Source of the DNA: Tulasnella sp. 424
Lineage: Eukaryota > Basidiomycota > Agaricomycetes > Cantharellales > Tulasnellaceae
Length of the DNA stretch: 64,000 nucleotides
Reading direction: 5' to 3'
Assembly (NCBI GenBank): GCA_019633425.1
Contig: WSUB01000020.1
Coordinates: forward strand, 1-64,000
Shown: piece by piece, positions 36,209-47,290 of the stretch
Layout: every line of letters begins with the position of its first letter
Position numbering within the stretch: position 1 is the stretch's first letter
The notes under the pieces: generated by a model
Database searches by the model: none
The model's input: only the letters and a program-made list of their open reading frames with translations
Told to the model about the DNA's origin: nothing
Position numbers and translations under genes: made by a program

Positions 36209-38568
36209 TTAAGCTTCTGGCTTGGATAATCGACGAGCTTGAGAAGCTTGACCCAAGGCGTAAGCTGCATTTTGATTATCTCCAATTTGTTGAAAGATTT
36301 CAGCAGCTTCTGTATAAGGGCCAACTGCGTCACTGTAATTGCCCTGATCGCGATCCACGTCCGCCAGGTTCAACAAAGCACAAGCTCTGCCGTATCGGTC
36401 GCCGAAGTCAGTACAAATTTTGAGGGCTTCTGAATTGAGTTTGATAGCTTGGCTATACTCGTTTCGAAGCCGATACACCTCAGCGAGACCAAAAAGGCTC
36501 TCGGCCCTCCCGCGTCTGTCGCCAAGGTCTATGCGGATCTGTAGTGCCTCGGAGTATAATGTAAGGGCCTGGCTGTACTCCTTTTCGGCCCGGTGCACCT
36601 CGGCGAGACCGAAAAGAGCCCTAGCTCTCCCGTCCCTGTTTCTGAAACTGGTGAGGAATTGTAAGGCATCAGAATACAATGTAGCAGCCTCGCTATATCG
36701 TCCTTCAAGCTGATGCACCCCTGCGAGACCCCAAAGGACCTTCGCTCTCCCTTGGCTGTTTCCGATGTCGGTGAAAATTTGCAGTGCCTCGGAGTGAGAT
36801 GTGGCGGCCTGGCTGTACTCGGCAAGAGCCCGATGCGCCTCAGCAAGATGAAAAAGAGCGTCGGCTTCTCCTTGTCTGTCGCCGATGTCTCTGTACCCAT
36901 GCAAAGCTTTGGTGTACATGTCCAACGCATGGGCATAGTCACCTTGCCGCGTGTACATATCTCCGAGTTGCTTCAGAAGTGCTGGAGGGTGAACCTTAGA
37001 AGCCGCTGTATCTGTAGTCCGTATCGGATTTGGGATGATCATAAGCTGTATCGAATTCGTCAATTGCACGTCATTGACCCCGAACCAGCATTACTTGCCA
37101 TCCACTTGAATGACTTTCGACAATCCTCGGCAGTTGGTCGCTGTGTAGGGTCGATGCTCCAACATGCAAGCATGAGCGAGCAAAGCGCCCGAATCAACGA
37201 CATGCGAGCGTCGTTGGTGATGGAAGGGAGATCTCCCTGAATGACCCGTTTGATAACGATGGCATCCTTGGCAACGTCTTGAAATGGAATAGAGTTGGTC
37301 ATTACCTATTCCGAAGTTAATTTCTGAGACTCAACTGTGAACGGCATAGAGACTGAACTGTACCTCGTAAGCCACCCATCCCAATGCCCAGATATCGCTT
37401 CCCAAGCAAGCCTCCTCTCTTAACACCTCTGGAGGTGCCCACCGAAGGGTGTACTTATCTCCTGTCAACGTGATGTCCATTGTATTGGTGGAACTGCAGA
37501 ATGTTGCTTCGAGCGACAAGGCTGCCTGCGGTCTGTTGTCAGGTTGCTTCGTCTCCTGGTCGGCGTCCTGGATTGTGAGACGACGAGCGGATCCAAAATC
37601 GGTGATTACCGCGCGGCATTCTGAGCTAACCAGTATGTTGATCTGAAAAGTGAGGACAATGTTACCCAGTGGTCCATGATGATGCTCTCGGAACGTACGG
37701 ATTTCAGGTCGCCGTGACGGATGGTGGGCTGGCGACTATGGAGGTACGCTACTCCTCCAGCCACATCATTAATCTTGAATACAGAGTGTCAGAGATGGGT
37801 CGAAGGGAAGTAGGCCGATCGTACCAGTGAGATCCGTTCGGGAATTTCCCACTCCCCTGACGCGATAAAGTCCCTCAAGGTACCGTTGTCCTCCCAGGGA
37901 AAGACCAGCCAGATTGTATCCTCGGATAAGTCCTCGACGAATCCTTTAAGCTCAATGACGTTTGTATGAGAAAGACCGACCAAGAATTCCGCTTCCCTGA
38001 GTGTCAACTGAGCCGAAGGAACTTAGCTTCAAAATCCCTCTGTTATTAGACGAAGTATTCTTCTTACCCCCAACACCCGTGCTCGATCGCCTGAAATATT
38101 CATTCTCTTGACTGCTACAAGCTGTGAGGTTGGAATCGATGAGCCTCGTGATAAATAAGCGGAGAAGCCGGGCAGCACCGACCTTCCGCGGCTCAGAAGT
38201 TCCTGCTTCGGCACCATTGGTATTGAGACTTTGGCCTTTCTTAAGGTTGGATTGGTCCTTCCGGTCTTTATCACCGGATTGGGAGACCAGAATTGCTTTT
38301 ACAACTGTTGCGGTTCCTCCACGGAACTCGGAAGCGTCTTTGGGGAACTCGATCGACGACTGATCAATTCGCCATTTTGCAAGCTTCTGGAGCCTTTCTC
38401 TCTGCGAAAAGATTTTCATCTTCATGAATTACTGAGAATGCCCTTTGAGACTTGAGAAGGACGTACCAGCTTAGTGCCCAGCTGGGACCCACTGGAGGCA
38501 GCATTGTGGTTCGACGGCGACGGAAGCGAACCGGAAGCGCCGGCGTCATGGCTTTCGCCTTCTTGCAT
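36209..38568 (-). CDS. Protein kinase-tetratricopeptide repeat fusion, 641 aa
   Basis: Exons 38568-38467, 38401-38183, 38121-38068, 38007-37825, 37773-37699, 37642-37364, 37305-37095 and 37011-36209 agree in phase. Kinase domain about 52-373: degenerate glycine loop F-R-G-G-T-A-T-V-V, catalytic V-A-V-K (K112), H-G-D-L-K-S (D208 and K210; Gly replaces the Arg of HRD), D-F-G at 226-228, W-A-P-P-E-V activation-segment end, D-I-W-A-L-G-W and the final R-P-T-A-E-D-C. All catalytic residues are present, so it is probably active. Residues about 380-635 form six to seven 40-residue TPRs (consensus G-x-A-x-A-L-x-x-L-A-x-V-H-x-x-x-x-x-Y-S-Q-A). Their even spacing and high similarity imply recent repeat expansion. 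Kinase-TPR fusions are a mushroom-specific type; signalling or non-self recognition has been suggested for such architectures, but the substrate is unknown. Confidence 0.85.
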
Positions 38569-40869
38569 AAAGTAAAATTAGAGAGAAGGGGGTAAGTGAT
38601 AGTTGGAGTCGCAGTTATCGGGTGGGCTTCGCAGAAACTGGGGAAAGCGGGTAGAGAGCTGATGGGAGACGGAGTAATGAATCACAGCAAGCAGTGTAAG
38701 TGGGCGCAGGGGTTTTCCCACCCGGCACTGCATCTCAACCTGCCTTGGTTCGAGAGGTTAATGGGCACGCTACAGTGTCCGGCAGCTGAGCGCTTGTTGA
38801 CTCTGTAGTGCCTGCGCCGCAAAAAATGTTACAACGCCGACAATACTGAGAGGAAAAATTCCTGGAATCAATGAGGCTGTAAGAACAATGATGTGCTTTT
38901 TACATTAGCAGAGTGGGTCTGCTTGGGTCTGTTTGTCTCCGTCTCGGTTCCTATTTGTCGAGTCTCGAAAGCGGTCACGGTAAGCTCCGGACATTTCCAA
39001 ACCATCCCCCTTGCTGCACTCACATGCCATTCCTCATGCGCATGGTTGAGCTGCAGTGGTAAGATTATACTGATGTTTACTCGATATCTCGGATTGGTGG
39101 GCTTCTCCGCATCCATAATTCAGACCGAAGAGGCATGAGGTTGTAGAAGTACCAGCCAGAGTTATCAAGAACCCTTTATTCTGGATATTTGTCCTCTCGT
39201 CAATGAAATCGGTGTCTCAAGGGGGTTAGACTGATGCCCAGCTGCCTCTGCCCCGAGCTAAATTCTCACCAAGCCAACTCGCCGACGCGTACGTACGCAC
39301 CACGAGCAGGCCACTTCACGGGGGAATGTTACAGTATCTGTTCCTTGATCACAAAGATACGAAACCCCCTTCAACGCCCAACTTGCGGCGGGAAATACGA
39401 CTATCATTTCCTTGAAAGTCACTTCACGCGGGGCAGATTGAGTCCCTTCTGCGCCATAGCGTCCGCTCAAGATCTCGGTGCAGGGTTCTCCCGTCAAGCC
39501 CCGTTTTTTTCAAAGGAACCATACCCGAGTCGCAAACCCCACTCATGTCCTGTTAGAGTCCTCGGGAAGAACCTATGTGACTTGTTCTACAGGTGCCGAC
39601 TTTCTTCATTATATCAAATGACAGACGCGCTGACGGTTTCTTCCTCTTCTCGAAGTACATCCCAGCTTTCACTAGCCAGATCGTTCAAGCTATAGTATAG
39701 AGCTACAACACCTGAAAACTATATCGAATTCTTTCCAAAAACAGGCCCTATCGCATCCGACGTTTCGTCGAGGTTGGATCCAAGTCCGCGCCGAGTAGCT
39801 AAATCCTCGACGAAAGTACAACCTGCTCAATCGATGAACCTGAACCACCACGGAGACGTCGTCTCCTCTTTACCGTCGAAGGTCCCTCTTGTACCCCTTC
39901 AAACAGGTGTCACGTCGATAATAGGACTAATGGGCGGAGAAGGAAGCACTTACGCCGAAACCTACGTCGAATCTGCCTGCAAGAACGACGTGTGAGGGAG
40001 GGTAGCCGAAACGCCCTACTCTCGATACAGATAGAACGGTATACACCACCTAAGCACTTTACCTTCTGGTATTTCGTTTAGGCGGTGTAAATATATCACT
40101 CATCAACACCTCAGTTAACGTTCAGCATTCGATACGTTTCTTCACCCGGTTAGGCGTGGAAAGCTCCTGGGTGACAATTTTTGCTAGCACAATACTGGGT
40201 TTGTGGATGTCACACTAGCAGTGGCGATCTCAACGCTTCCCGTTGGCAAGATTATCATTCATCAGTTGTAATCGCTGGACACAGCGGGAAAAAGAGATCG
40301 GATACTTCTCCCTGAATGTTGGGCTCCATCTCACTTGCACTCTTACTCTAAGTAGCGGGCCTATAGGCCTAGCCGTGGCTGGTGTTCACGGCGTTACAGC
40401 GCTCAGCCATACTGCTGGGAAACAAAGTTGGACGTTTTTGACTGCCCAGGAGATCCCTGTGGCACGATCAACCCCGTTCTAGCCCAGAAACGCCTCAATC
40501 TAACGAACAAGGTGGCTCAACTTCGCCAAAAGGAGTTTGTAGCTCATCATGAGAGATGCATATTCGTCCTCATAGCTTCATGCCTCTCGAACATGTGTTC
40601 CTCCCCCCAAAGGCCGTCCAAGGACCAACGGACGACTTCTAGCGCATTTGCTGTCATGGAATTCTCTGACAAGCTCGATCCTGAACTCTATTGCGAGGAC
40701 AAAATGGCTATGCATCGTGCCATTGATGGATACGAGGAGGACCGTGCTCCGGTCGCGCGTTGATGTCATTTTCGGCCTCATCCGCCCGGTCAGACCCCGC
40801 TGTCCGAACGTTTTCACCTCCCTCTAGGGCCAGCCTCCTTGACCAAGCCCTCCCGCTTGTATCCAAACC
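38569..40869. other. 2.3-kb gene-free region
   Basis: Divergent promoter region between the kinase-TPR gene and the IMP gene. A 111-codon plus-strand frame at 40428-40763 (with L-N-L-T-N-K-V-A-Q-L-R-Q-K-E-F) and a 79-codon frame before it (40243-40482) are the only moderately protein-like stretches; I recognise neither and cannot join them convincingly. The rest appears non-coding. Confidence 0.35.
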
Positions 40870-42389
40870 ATGACCATAACACTAAGCGAATCGGAACAAG
40901 AAGCGCTTTTGGAATTCTCCATCCAGCTAGCAAAGGATGCCGGCGCAGTCATCTTGCAAGGCTCCAAATCCATCAGGCAAGAACTTGGTTCAGGGATCGA
41001 TTCGAAGAAAAACTCCGTTGACCTAGTCACAGAATGGGATGTAAAAGTAGAGGAAATTGTACAGGATGCTGTCCGAGCAAAGTACCCCAACTTTGGCTTG
41101 TAAGTGCATGAATGGGCAATGACACTTGGTGTCCGAGTCATGACTGACGTATGCTTCAACGGGAACTGTAAATCAGCATCGGAGAGGAATCCTCCTCGAA
41201 AGGCCTGAGGCCTGAGCTCACTGATGATCCAACATTTTGCGTCGATCCCATCGACGGCACCACCAACTTCGTCCACGGCTTTCCCTTTGCCTGCATCTCC
41301 ATCGGCGTCATCTATCAACGCAGGCCTCTGATCGGCGTCATATTCAACCCATTTCTTGATCAAATGGTCCGTTCGAAGCATCTCTGTATCGGTGACTTTC
41401 TGTCTGACGTGAGCCGGTAAATTAATACTGGAAACAGTTCTCAGCTCTAAAAGGTCACGGCGCGTTCCTCAATCTCACAACCCGGCTCCCGCTCTCCGCA
41501 CCTTGCCCACTTCCTTCTCTCTCCTCGGCTGTAATCGGGGTGGAATGGGGTCACTATCGATCCAAGGAAATCGTTGACAAGAGGGCCAATTCATTCAGTC
41601 GACTCGCGGGTGACCCCAATTCCGGCGTTGTTGGGGGCAAGATGGTGCACAGTATGATAAATGTGGGGAGCGCAGCGTGCAACTGTGCATTGGTGGCGAG
41701 CGGGAGTCTGGACGTGTACTGGTGCGTCTCAGGAGGTATCCTGAACTGAAGACGAGCGACTGACTTGTCGAGTTCGATGGCCTTCCTGTTGGGACGCTAA
41801 AGGGATATCGGATGCTGGTTAGTCCCCTTGCGGCTCTTGACGACCAACTGACAATCAGCTGAATCGTATTTTATTGACCTCTATCACATGCCTTCAAGGC
41901 CTTGGGACGTCTGTGTTAGTACCTTTCCGCTTTGCTGCGTCGGACTCTCGGGACCGCACACGTGCTCATATCCACGGAATTCACTGGCAGGCCGGAATCG
42001 TCTTAGCTCAAGAATCAGGTGGTTTCGTCTCTGGAGGTGCGCACGTGAATCACGATGGGGATGTAACCGAGGAAATACTTTATGGGAGAAAATACATCGT
42101 CGTCAGGTCCGCTTGTCGCTTTTGCTGCAGGGCTTATACCAGCGCTGAACGTTCGTTTCGACGACCACTAACCGATTCCTCCCTTTTGTTGCAGAACCAT
42201 CGCAGATACTCCGGTAAGCCACTTTATCATTCACAAGTCCTGCCTAAATGGTCGATTTGACGATTTATGTACGAACTGACGTCAATATTTGGGCTTTTAC
42301 CTCTCGATCAGGGTGAGAGCGGGAAGGAAGCGCAGAAGCGCATTGTCAAAGAGTTCTACGACACCGTCGAAGATTGGGACCCAAAATGA
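40870..42389 (+). CDS. Inositol monophosphatase family phosphatase, 315 aa
   Basis: Mg2+-dependent hydrolysis of inositol monophosphate, a step of inositol synthesis and recycling. Exons 40870-41099, 41177-41366, 41438-41721, 41803-41817 (15 nt), 41899-41914 (16 nt), 41991-42106, 42195-42213 and 42312-42389 agree in phase. Metal-binding motifs: G-E-E-S at 79-82, D-P-I-D-G-T-T-N-F at 100-108, and W-D-V-C-A-G at 242-247 with catalytic D243. The two micro-exons encode D-I-G-C-W-P-W-D-V-C around that aspartate. The stretch F-V-H-G-F-P-F-A-C-I-S-I-G confirms the subfamily. Length is close to the 270-300 usual for eukaryotic IMPases with a modest C-terminal extension (G-K-E-A-Q-K-R-I-V-K-E-F). Bisphosphate nucleotidases share the fold but differ around D-P-I-D. 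Confidence 0.9.
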
Positions 42390-43104
42390 CCAGCTGGTCA
42401 ACCTGTAAAATGAGAAGTACTAGTGCTGAAATAAATGTATTATCTAGGCGATTTAGATGACGTTGAGAGGCCTTTTATCGCCGTCACCCCTGATTCGGCC
42501 TGATTCGAAGCAAAGCGACCTTCGATCGCTTATACTAATACCTCGCCGAACGATAAGAAGGCAAATAATCCAAAGAACGAAAACGAGCTTCTCATTCTAT
42601 GTTAATACGGGACCCAAAAAAGAACTATGCACCAAAAAAAAGGGGGAAAAAAGGAAGCCCAAAAAACGAAATCAGAGAACTAGGAAACAACAAACCATGC
42701 ACGCTTGTAGGGAGAGGGAGCCGAAAGGAGACAACAAAGAAAATTGAACAGAGAGAGACCTAGTCGATTGCGTAAGAGAAACCGAGAGATGCTCAATATG
42801 CATATGAGTGATGAGTCGAAGCATGCATGGCGAGAGAGAGAGAGGGAGAGAGGGGGGGGAGGGAGAGGGAGAGGGAGAGAGGGAGGGGGGAGGGAGGGAG
42901 AGGGAGGGAGGGGGAGAGAGAGAGAGAGAGAGAGAGATGAAACCGAACAGAGACGTGGGGAAGGGAGACCGATTTGCTAGTTGAACACCAAGGGGGACTG
43001 GAAGGGGAGAGGAGGAGAGGAGGGGGAGCGCATGCAAGAGGGAAGCAGAAACTGAAAGAAAAGAAAAGAGACGCAACCCAAGAGCGACGGCGTGGACCGC
43101 GATT
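42390..43104. other. Purine-rich intergenic DNA
   Basis: Between convergent 3' ends of the IMP gene and the small zinc-cluster gene. The plus strand is strongly A/G-rich from 42540 to 43080, with the simple repeat listed separately. No gene. Confidence 0.5.
42830..42936. repeat. (GA)n/(GGGAGA)n microsatellite
   Basis: Over 100 bases of almost pure purine: short (GA)n, then irregular GGGAGA/GGGAGG units, closing with about 10 GA repeats. Such polypurine-polypyrimidine mirror tracts can adopt H-DNA and are length-variable. Confidence 0.85.
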
Positions 43105-43384
43105 TTAAGCACCAATGCGTACTACGACCACACCTTCTCGCCCTTTACCCTTGCCCTCACTCAGAGCTTTGAAAGCCACCCTGCACTCCCTCGTGCACAA
43201 CGCATCTCCCTCTCGGTTCCTAGGGAAGTCCCATCCGACTTTACCGCAATGCACGCAAGACGCTTTCGCTTTCAACCTGCACCCTGTTTCCAACGTGGCC
43301 AGCGTGGGGTCCAACTTGGTTAGTAGCTGAGAAAGCTGGTTAAGCTTGAGAAATGGAGACTCAGCTGGAATAGCGTCGAATTCC
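43105..43384 (-). CDS. Small Cys4 zinc-cluster protein, 3' exon (5' unresolved)
   Basis: One exon of 93 codons ending at TAA (43105-43107). It opens at a CTTCAG acceptor and reads E-F-D-A-I-P-A-E-S-P-F-L-K-L, then L-D-P-T-L-A-T-L-E-T-G-C-R-L-K, then two Cys pairs: S-C-V-H-C-G-K and A-L-C-T-R-E-C (C-x2-C, then C-x3-C 17 residues later). The spacing could bind one zinc ion. A short first exon with the ATG must lie above 43384, in phase 2, but I could not place it. Composition and conserved-looking motifs make chance unlikely. Function unknown. Confidence 0.45.
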
Positions 43385-43537
43385 CTGAAGGACGGAGGTC
43401 ATGCGACCGTTTGCATTGCCCAATTTCGGAGACCGGTGTGCAATGAGAACGCTTCGTAGCCGAAGGTAAGCTAACCAATAACTATGGCCCGGACAAACTC
43501 AATCCTAATTACGGTGTCTCATTGTCACATTACAAGT

Positions 43538-43829
43538 ATGCTGCAAAAGCTGAAGGTGAATGATGATTCGGCCTACGGGCGGTTGCTACGGGTGAGCACA
43601 AGTCGATGGGCAGCGAACCAAGGCTCTAAACACCATCCAACTTTAGTCCTTAACCAGGGAAGTTGAGATGCTGGATTGTATCTCCCACCCTCCCGTAATA
43701 AAGCTTGAGGGATCCATCGAAAATTCTGCCGAGGGTGCCGCTTGGCTTGTCTTCCCTTGGGAGGCGAACGGAAACATTCGAGAATTCTTGGTCTCAGGCA
43801 AATGGGAAATTCCTGAAAGGATATCATTG
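43538..43829 (+). pseudogene. Two-exon kinase remnant
   Basis: Plus-strand exons about 43538-43591 and 43647-43829 encode L-Q-K-L-K-V-N-D-D-S-A-Y and L-T-R-E-V-E-M-L followed by A-W-L-V-F-P-W-E-A-N-G and G-K-W-E-I-P-E-R-I-S-L. They align residue by residue with exons 3 and 4 of the kinase-TPR gene (K-R-M-N-I-S-G-D and I-W-L-V-F-P-W-E-D-N-G...W-E-I-P-E-R-I-S-L); exon 2 here has exactly the same length (183 nt). The V-A-V-K motif is altered to M-L-Q-K. No glycine loop, catalytic loop, DFG or TPR part is found on either side, so this is a fragment, in inverted orientation to the full gene 5 kb away. Confidence 0.7.
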
Positions 43830-44143
43830 GTCAGTGCATTATAATTAGTCATAATACTTTTCCAATGCTCCCAGTGCCGGTGCCATCGGATGCCCGATAC
43901 TGCGTGTGGCCTGGAATATTTGCACGAGTATAAATCATTGTTCTATGATAACTTGCATCTACGGGGATGTCCAGTGTCTGGAATCCCGTGCACCCCGTGA
44001 CCGGCTGTAAGCTGTGACCAGAAAGCCGGACACACGTGACATTACACCCGAGCGTACGCTCATCTTCAACGACCAACTCCAACATTCGGCCCTCATCCTC
44101 AACTCCCTCCACTCGAGCACATCAAATCGACAGCAATTCTACA
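43830..44143. other. Upstream region of peroxisomal carrier
   Basis: The kinase remnant stops at 43829 and the carrier ATG is at 44144. The last 100 bases are pyrimidine-rich, as in fungal promoters and 5' UTRs. No other element. Confidence 0.35.
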
Positions 44144-45636
44144 ATGGAAGACTCTTTGATTCATGCAGTAGCCGGTGGTGCTGGCGGGATGGTGGCCATG
44201 GCTTTAACATAGTACGGAGCTCCGTCACCTTTGGAGCATCCCTCCACTGACATGAGCATGCCCTTTACACCAGTCCTCTCATCTTTATCTCCACTCGAGC
44301 CGCTGTCGACAAGAATAATGATAAGAAATCAGTGAAAGAAGCTGTCTTAGAAGTGCTGAAAACCGAGGGCATCCCTGGACTGTACTCCGGCTTGTCGAGC
44401 TCCCTCTTGGGCATCGCTGTGACCAACTTTGTATATTATGGGTTCTACGAGAAATCTAAATCCGTGTAAGTCGCTCATCCTACTGCGGATGCTGGGTTAC
44501 TTATTTATTACTCACTCCATTTTGGCCATTAGGGTCCTTCGATCCCGACCGGGCAAAGGTCTGAGCACTTTGGAGTCGATCTTGGTCGGAATGATCGCTG
44601 GCTCTGCGACCACAATAATTTCCAATCCAATTTGGGTTATTCAGGTCCGTATTCTTGCTCGGTCCGACTCATTCCACGCTCACACTCGTGTGCATGTTCG
44701 ATCTCCCGATGCCAGACAACCCAAGCTGTTCGAACAATGGAACCCAACCCCCCTACTCCTTCAGGAACAACAACCTCCGACTCCTCCGCACCCCTTCAGA
44801 AGCCTCAAAAACTAGGTTTCCTTAAGACTATCAATCACATTCTCGAGAACGACGGAATCGTCGCGTTCTGGAGAGGGATTGGACCTGCCTTGGCGTTGGT
44901 CGTCAATCCCGTAATCCAGGTGGGAATAAGAATGCAGATAGCGACGTCTGGAGTGTTGATCCTCTCCTCCTCCTAGTATACGGTCTTCGAACAGCTGAAG
45001 AACCGCCTGTTAGCTAGGCGAACGGCGCGATTGCGAGCAGCTGGTTCGGCATCCGCGGCCGTTCTCACCAGTGCGTCTGCATCGCATGCGTTCAACACAT
45101 TGTCCCCAACTCATTTGGGTTTCTTGTAGGCTTGGATCTATTCTTCCTCGGATCTTTGAGCAAACTCGGTAAGGAGAGCATATTATTCAGCAGCATATAG
45201 CGTCTAACATTGAACTCGTTTTCTTCGTCAGTCGCAACCGGCTCAACATATCCATATGTGAGTTCTCCCCACTGTGAATATACTATGCTGTGCATCTCAT
45301 CCAGTGCACCGTTTACAGATTGTCATCAAGAGCCGAATGCAAGCTGGTCACGCCACGGCTAAGGAGTACAAGTCTGCGTTTGATGGCCTTTTGAAGGTCG
45401 CCCGAGAGGAGGGCATCCATGGCTTATACAAGGGAATAGAGTCGAAGTTGGTGCAGAGCGTCTTGACGGCAGCCATCCTCTTCGTCAGTCAGCAAAGGAT
45501 ATACGAGTTGACCAAGGCCGTGAGTTCTTTCTATCGCTTCGTGTGGAATGCGCAACCTGACCTACTTCCTTTCTCTGACCTCTAGGCCTTATCGAACGTC
45601 CCAAAGGCTGTGCCAAAGGTTGCAAAGCATGCTTAG
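44144..45636 (+). CDS. PMP47: Peroxisomal carrier of the PMP47/ANT1 (SLC25A17) type, 328 aa
   Basis: Mitochondrial-carrier-fold protein predicted to import ATP (and possibly CoA/NAD) into peroxisomes for fatty-acid activation. Exons 44144-44211, 44274-44465, 44533-44644, 44716-44919, 44977-45070, 45130-45168, 45232-45257, 45319-45519 and 45586-45636 agree in phase. Three repeats: A-V-A-G-G-A-G-G with T-Y-P-L-I (a variant of P-x-D/E) and G-L-Y-S-G-L; G-M-I-A-G-S-A-T-T with S-N-P-I-W-V-I and F-W-R-G-I-G-P-A; then F-L-G-S-L-S-K-L, T-Y-P-Y-I-V-I-K-S-R-M and G-L-Y-K-G-I-E-S-K. S-N-P-I-W-V and N-P-V-I-Q-Y-T-V-F-E-Q-L-K are the peroxisomal signature rather than a mitochondrial one. No presequence, as expected. 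Confidence 0.85.
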
Positions 45637-45905
45637 TCCCATAGCTATTCTCCCCACCTCTTTGTAAATCTTAGCATCCCCCCCTTCCACGAGAGAGTGC
45701 TCGCCGTTTCACGTAGTCGTCGCGCAAAAAAAAAAGACCATTCGCATCATCCCGTACTTAAATCGCACCATGAAACGTAAGACTACACGAAAGCCATAAA
45801 AAGAAGAATAGAGGTAAAAAGCAAAGAAACTAAAGAATCATTAGGTATAGTCCGCTTCGTGCAACGTGAATCTCATCCCCTTTTGAAAATGCATCGATCA
45901 ACCTG
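45637..45905. other. Convergent 3' flanks
   Basis: A-rich DNA between the carrier gene and the membrane-protein gene. No gene. Confidence 0.4.
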
Positions 45906-47290
45906 TTAAACCTCTGCCGCACCGCTATAGGCACCGGGTTGGTATTGCGCGTTATTACGAGGAGGGTAACCTTGCTGCTGAGGCGGATAGCTCTGATACG
46001 ACGCGGAGTGCATGCCTGTGTCGTGGCTGACGAGCGTAGAGTCTGGCCCAGGCGATCCCGCGTAACTGGGTGAAGTGGGGAAAGTGCTGGGATCGGCGGG
46101 ACTGGAAAAGGGAAAAGAGAAGGCGTTAGTCAGACGTTTGCTCCCGATCATCGTGCCCTCGCTCACTCGTAAGGCTTCATTGGGCCGCCTGCCATCAAAG
46201 GAGCCGAAGGAGCCGGGGTTCCCATATCCAAACGATGAGGCGGGTATGCTTCCTTTTCGTAACCTTGTGCACCAGGTGCATAACTTGGGTCTCCGAGACC
46301 AGGGTCGGCGTAAGGAGCGGGAGTGACTTTTTGGCCTTTGCCGTACGAGCTTCGGCGCATCAAGAACCAGACGAGGAACCCGATGGCAGCGAGCAATGCG
46401 ATGCCACCAATGACGCCTCCGACGATAGCTCCGACGTTGGTCTTCTTTCCGCCTGAGGCAGATGGCACAGGTGTCACGGTACTGTTACCGGAGGAGCCTG
46501 TGGCTGCAGTTACGGTAATGAATGACCGGGGAGAGCACCGAATTTAGTCTTCGGGCTCAATAGCAAGAAGCCCGTGAAACCACTTACTGGCGTATTGTTG
46601 TGCGGCCGTGGGGTTCCAGATCCCCGCGGCGGTTGGGTCTAAATCAGCCCATCCGGGGACGGCGGTGTCTGATGGCACTGTCTGGGGGAAGTTGTTGCTG
46701 ACATAGGTTGATGGGCAGAACGCGATCCAGTCAGACCATTTTCCGACGATACCACCTTGACAATAGCTGCAGGCGGATAGAAGGGAGTAGACGACGGTGT
46801 TGCAACGGCACACGGTGACTCCCGCCCCTTGTGGAGGGTTGTATGGTCCTAAGAGAGCGGTTGGATCAGCATTTGGAATTTGATGGAGGCCGGGGCGTAA
46901 GCCACAGGTCCCGCTGCCTATACACTTTGGCATGTTGAGAGCGACATACCTTGAGTCACCAGTGTTGGCACAGTCCATGAATCATTGTTACAAACCGCCG
47001 ATAGGTAGCTAGTCGAGAAAGAATGAGATAAATATAGATGGCCAAGAGCAACTACACTGCTACCAGGACTCACGCAGAGACCAAACACGGATTTTGGTTC
47101 TTCGAATTCACCATCCACGCTGTATCTGCTCTGCAGGTGACATTCGTCCCCTACGAGATAGTTCCCAGATGGACATAAGAGAGAGTTAGTAGCCGTTTCC
47201 GCGGCATATGCGGAGGAAGAGGCTCACAACTTGAGCCAATGCACCCCGGATAAGCGCGACGGTCCCGATTGCAATCCCAGCTTTCCACAT
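45906..47290 (-). CDS. Cys-rich single-pass membrane protein, 328 aa
   Basis: Exons 47290-47228, 47150-47074, 47008-46950, 46848-46588, 46497-46167 and 46101-45906 agree in phase. Order: signal peptide at 1-20 (M-W-K-A-G-I-A-I-G...A-L-A-Q); an extracellular domain with cysteines in N-V-T-C, N-P-C-L-V, A-V-C-N-N, V-C-R-C-N-T-V-V-Y, A-C-S-Y-C-Q-G and A-F-C-P; a Gly/Ser linker; one membrane helix at about 175-200 followed by M-R-R-S-S, so the tail is cytosolic; and a Pro/Tyr/Gln-rich tail (Y-P-P-Q-Q-Q-G-Y-P-P). This family is widespread in mushrooms, without a known role; the layout suggests a wall-sensing or surface receptor-like protein. The tail resembles WW- or SH3-binding sequences, so a partner of such domains is conceivable. 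Confidence 0.8.

Noticed and set aside
40243..40763. Two consecutive plus-strand frames before the IMP gene
   Set aside because: Moderately protein-like but cannot be spliced together and show no known motif; kept only as a note in the intergenic entry.
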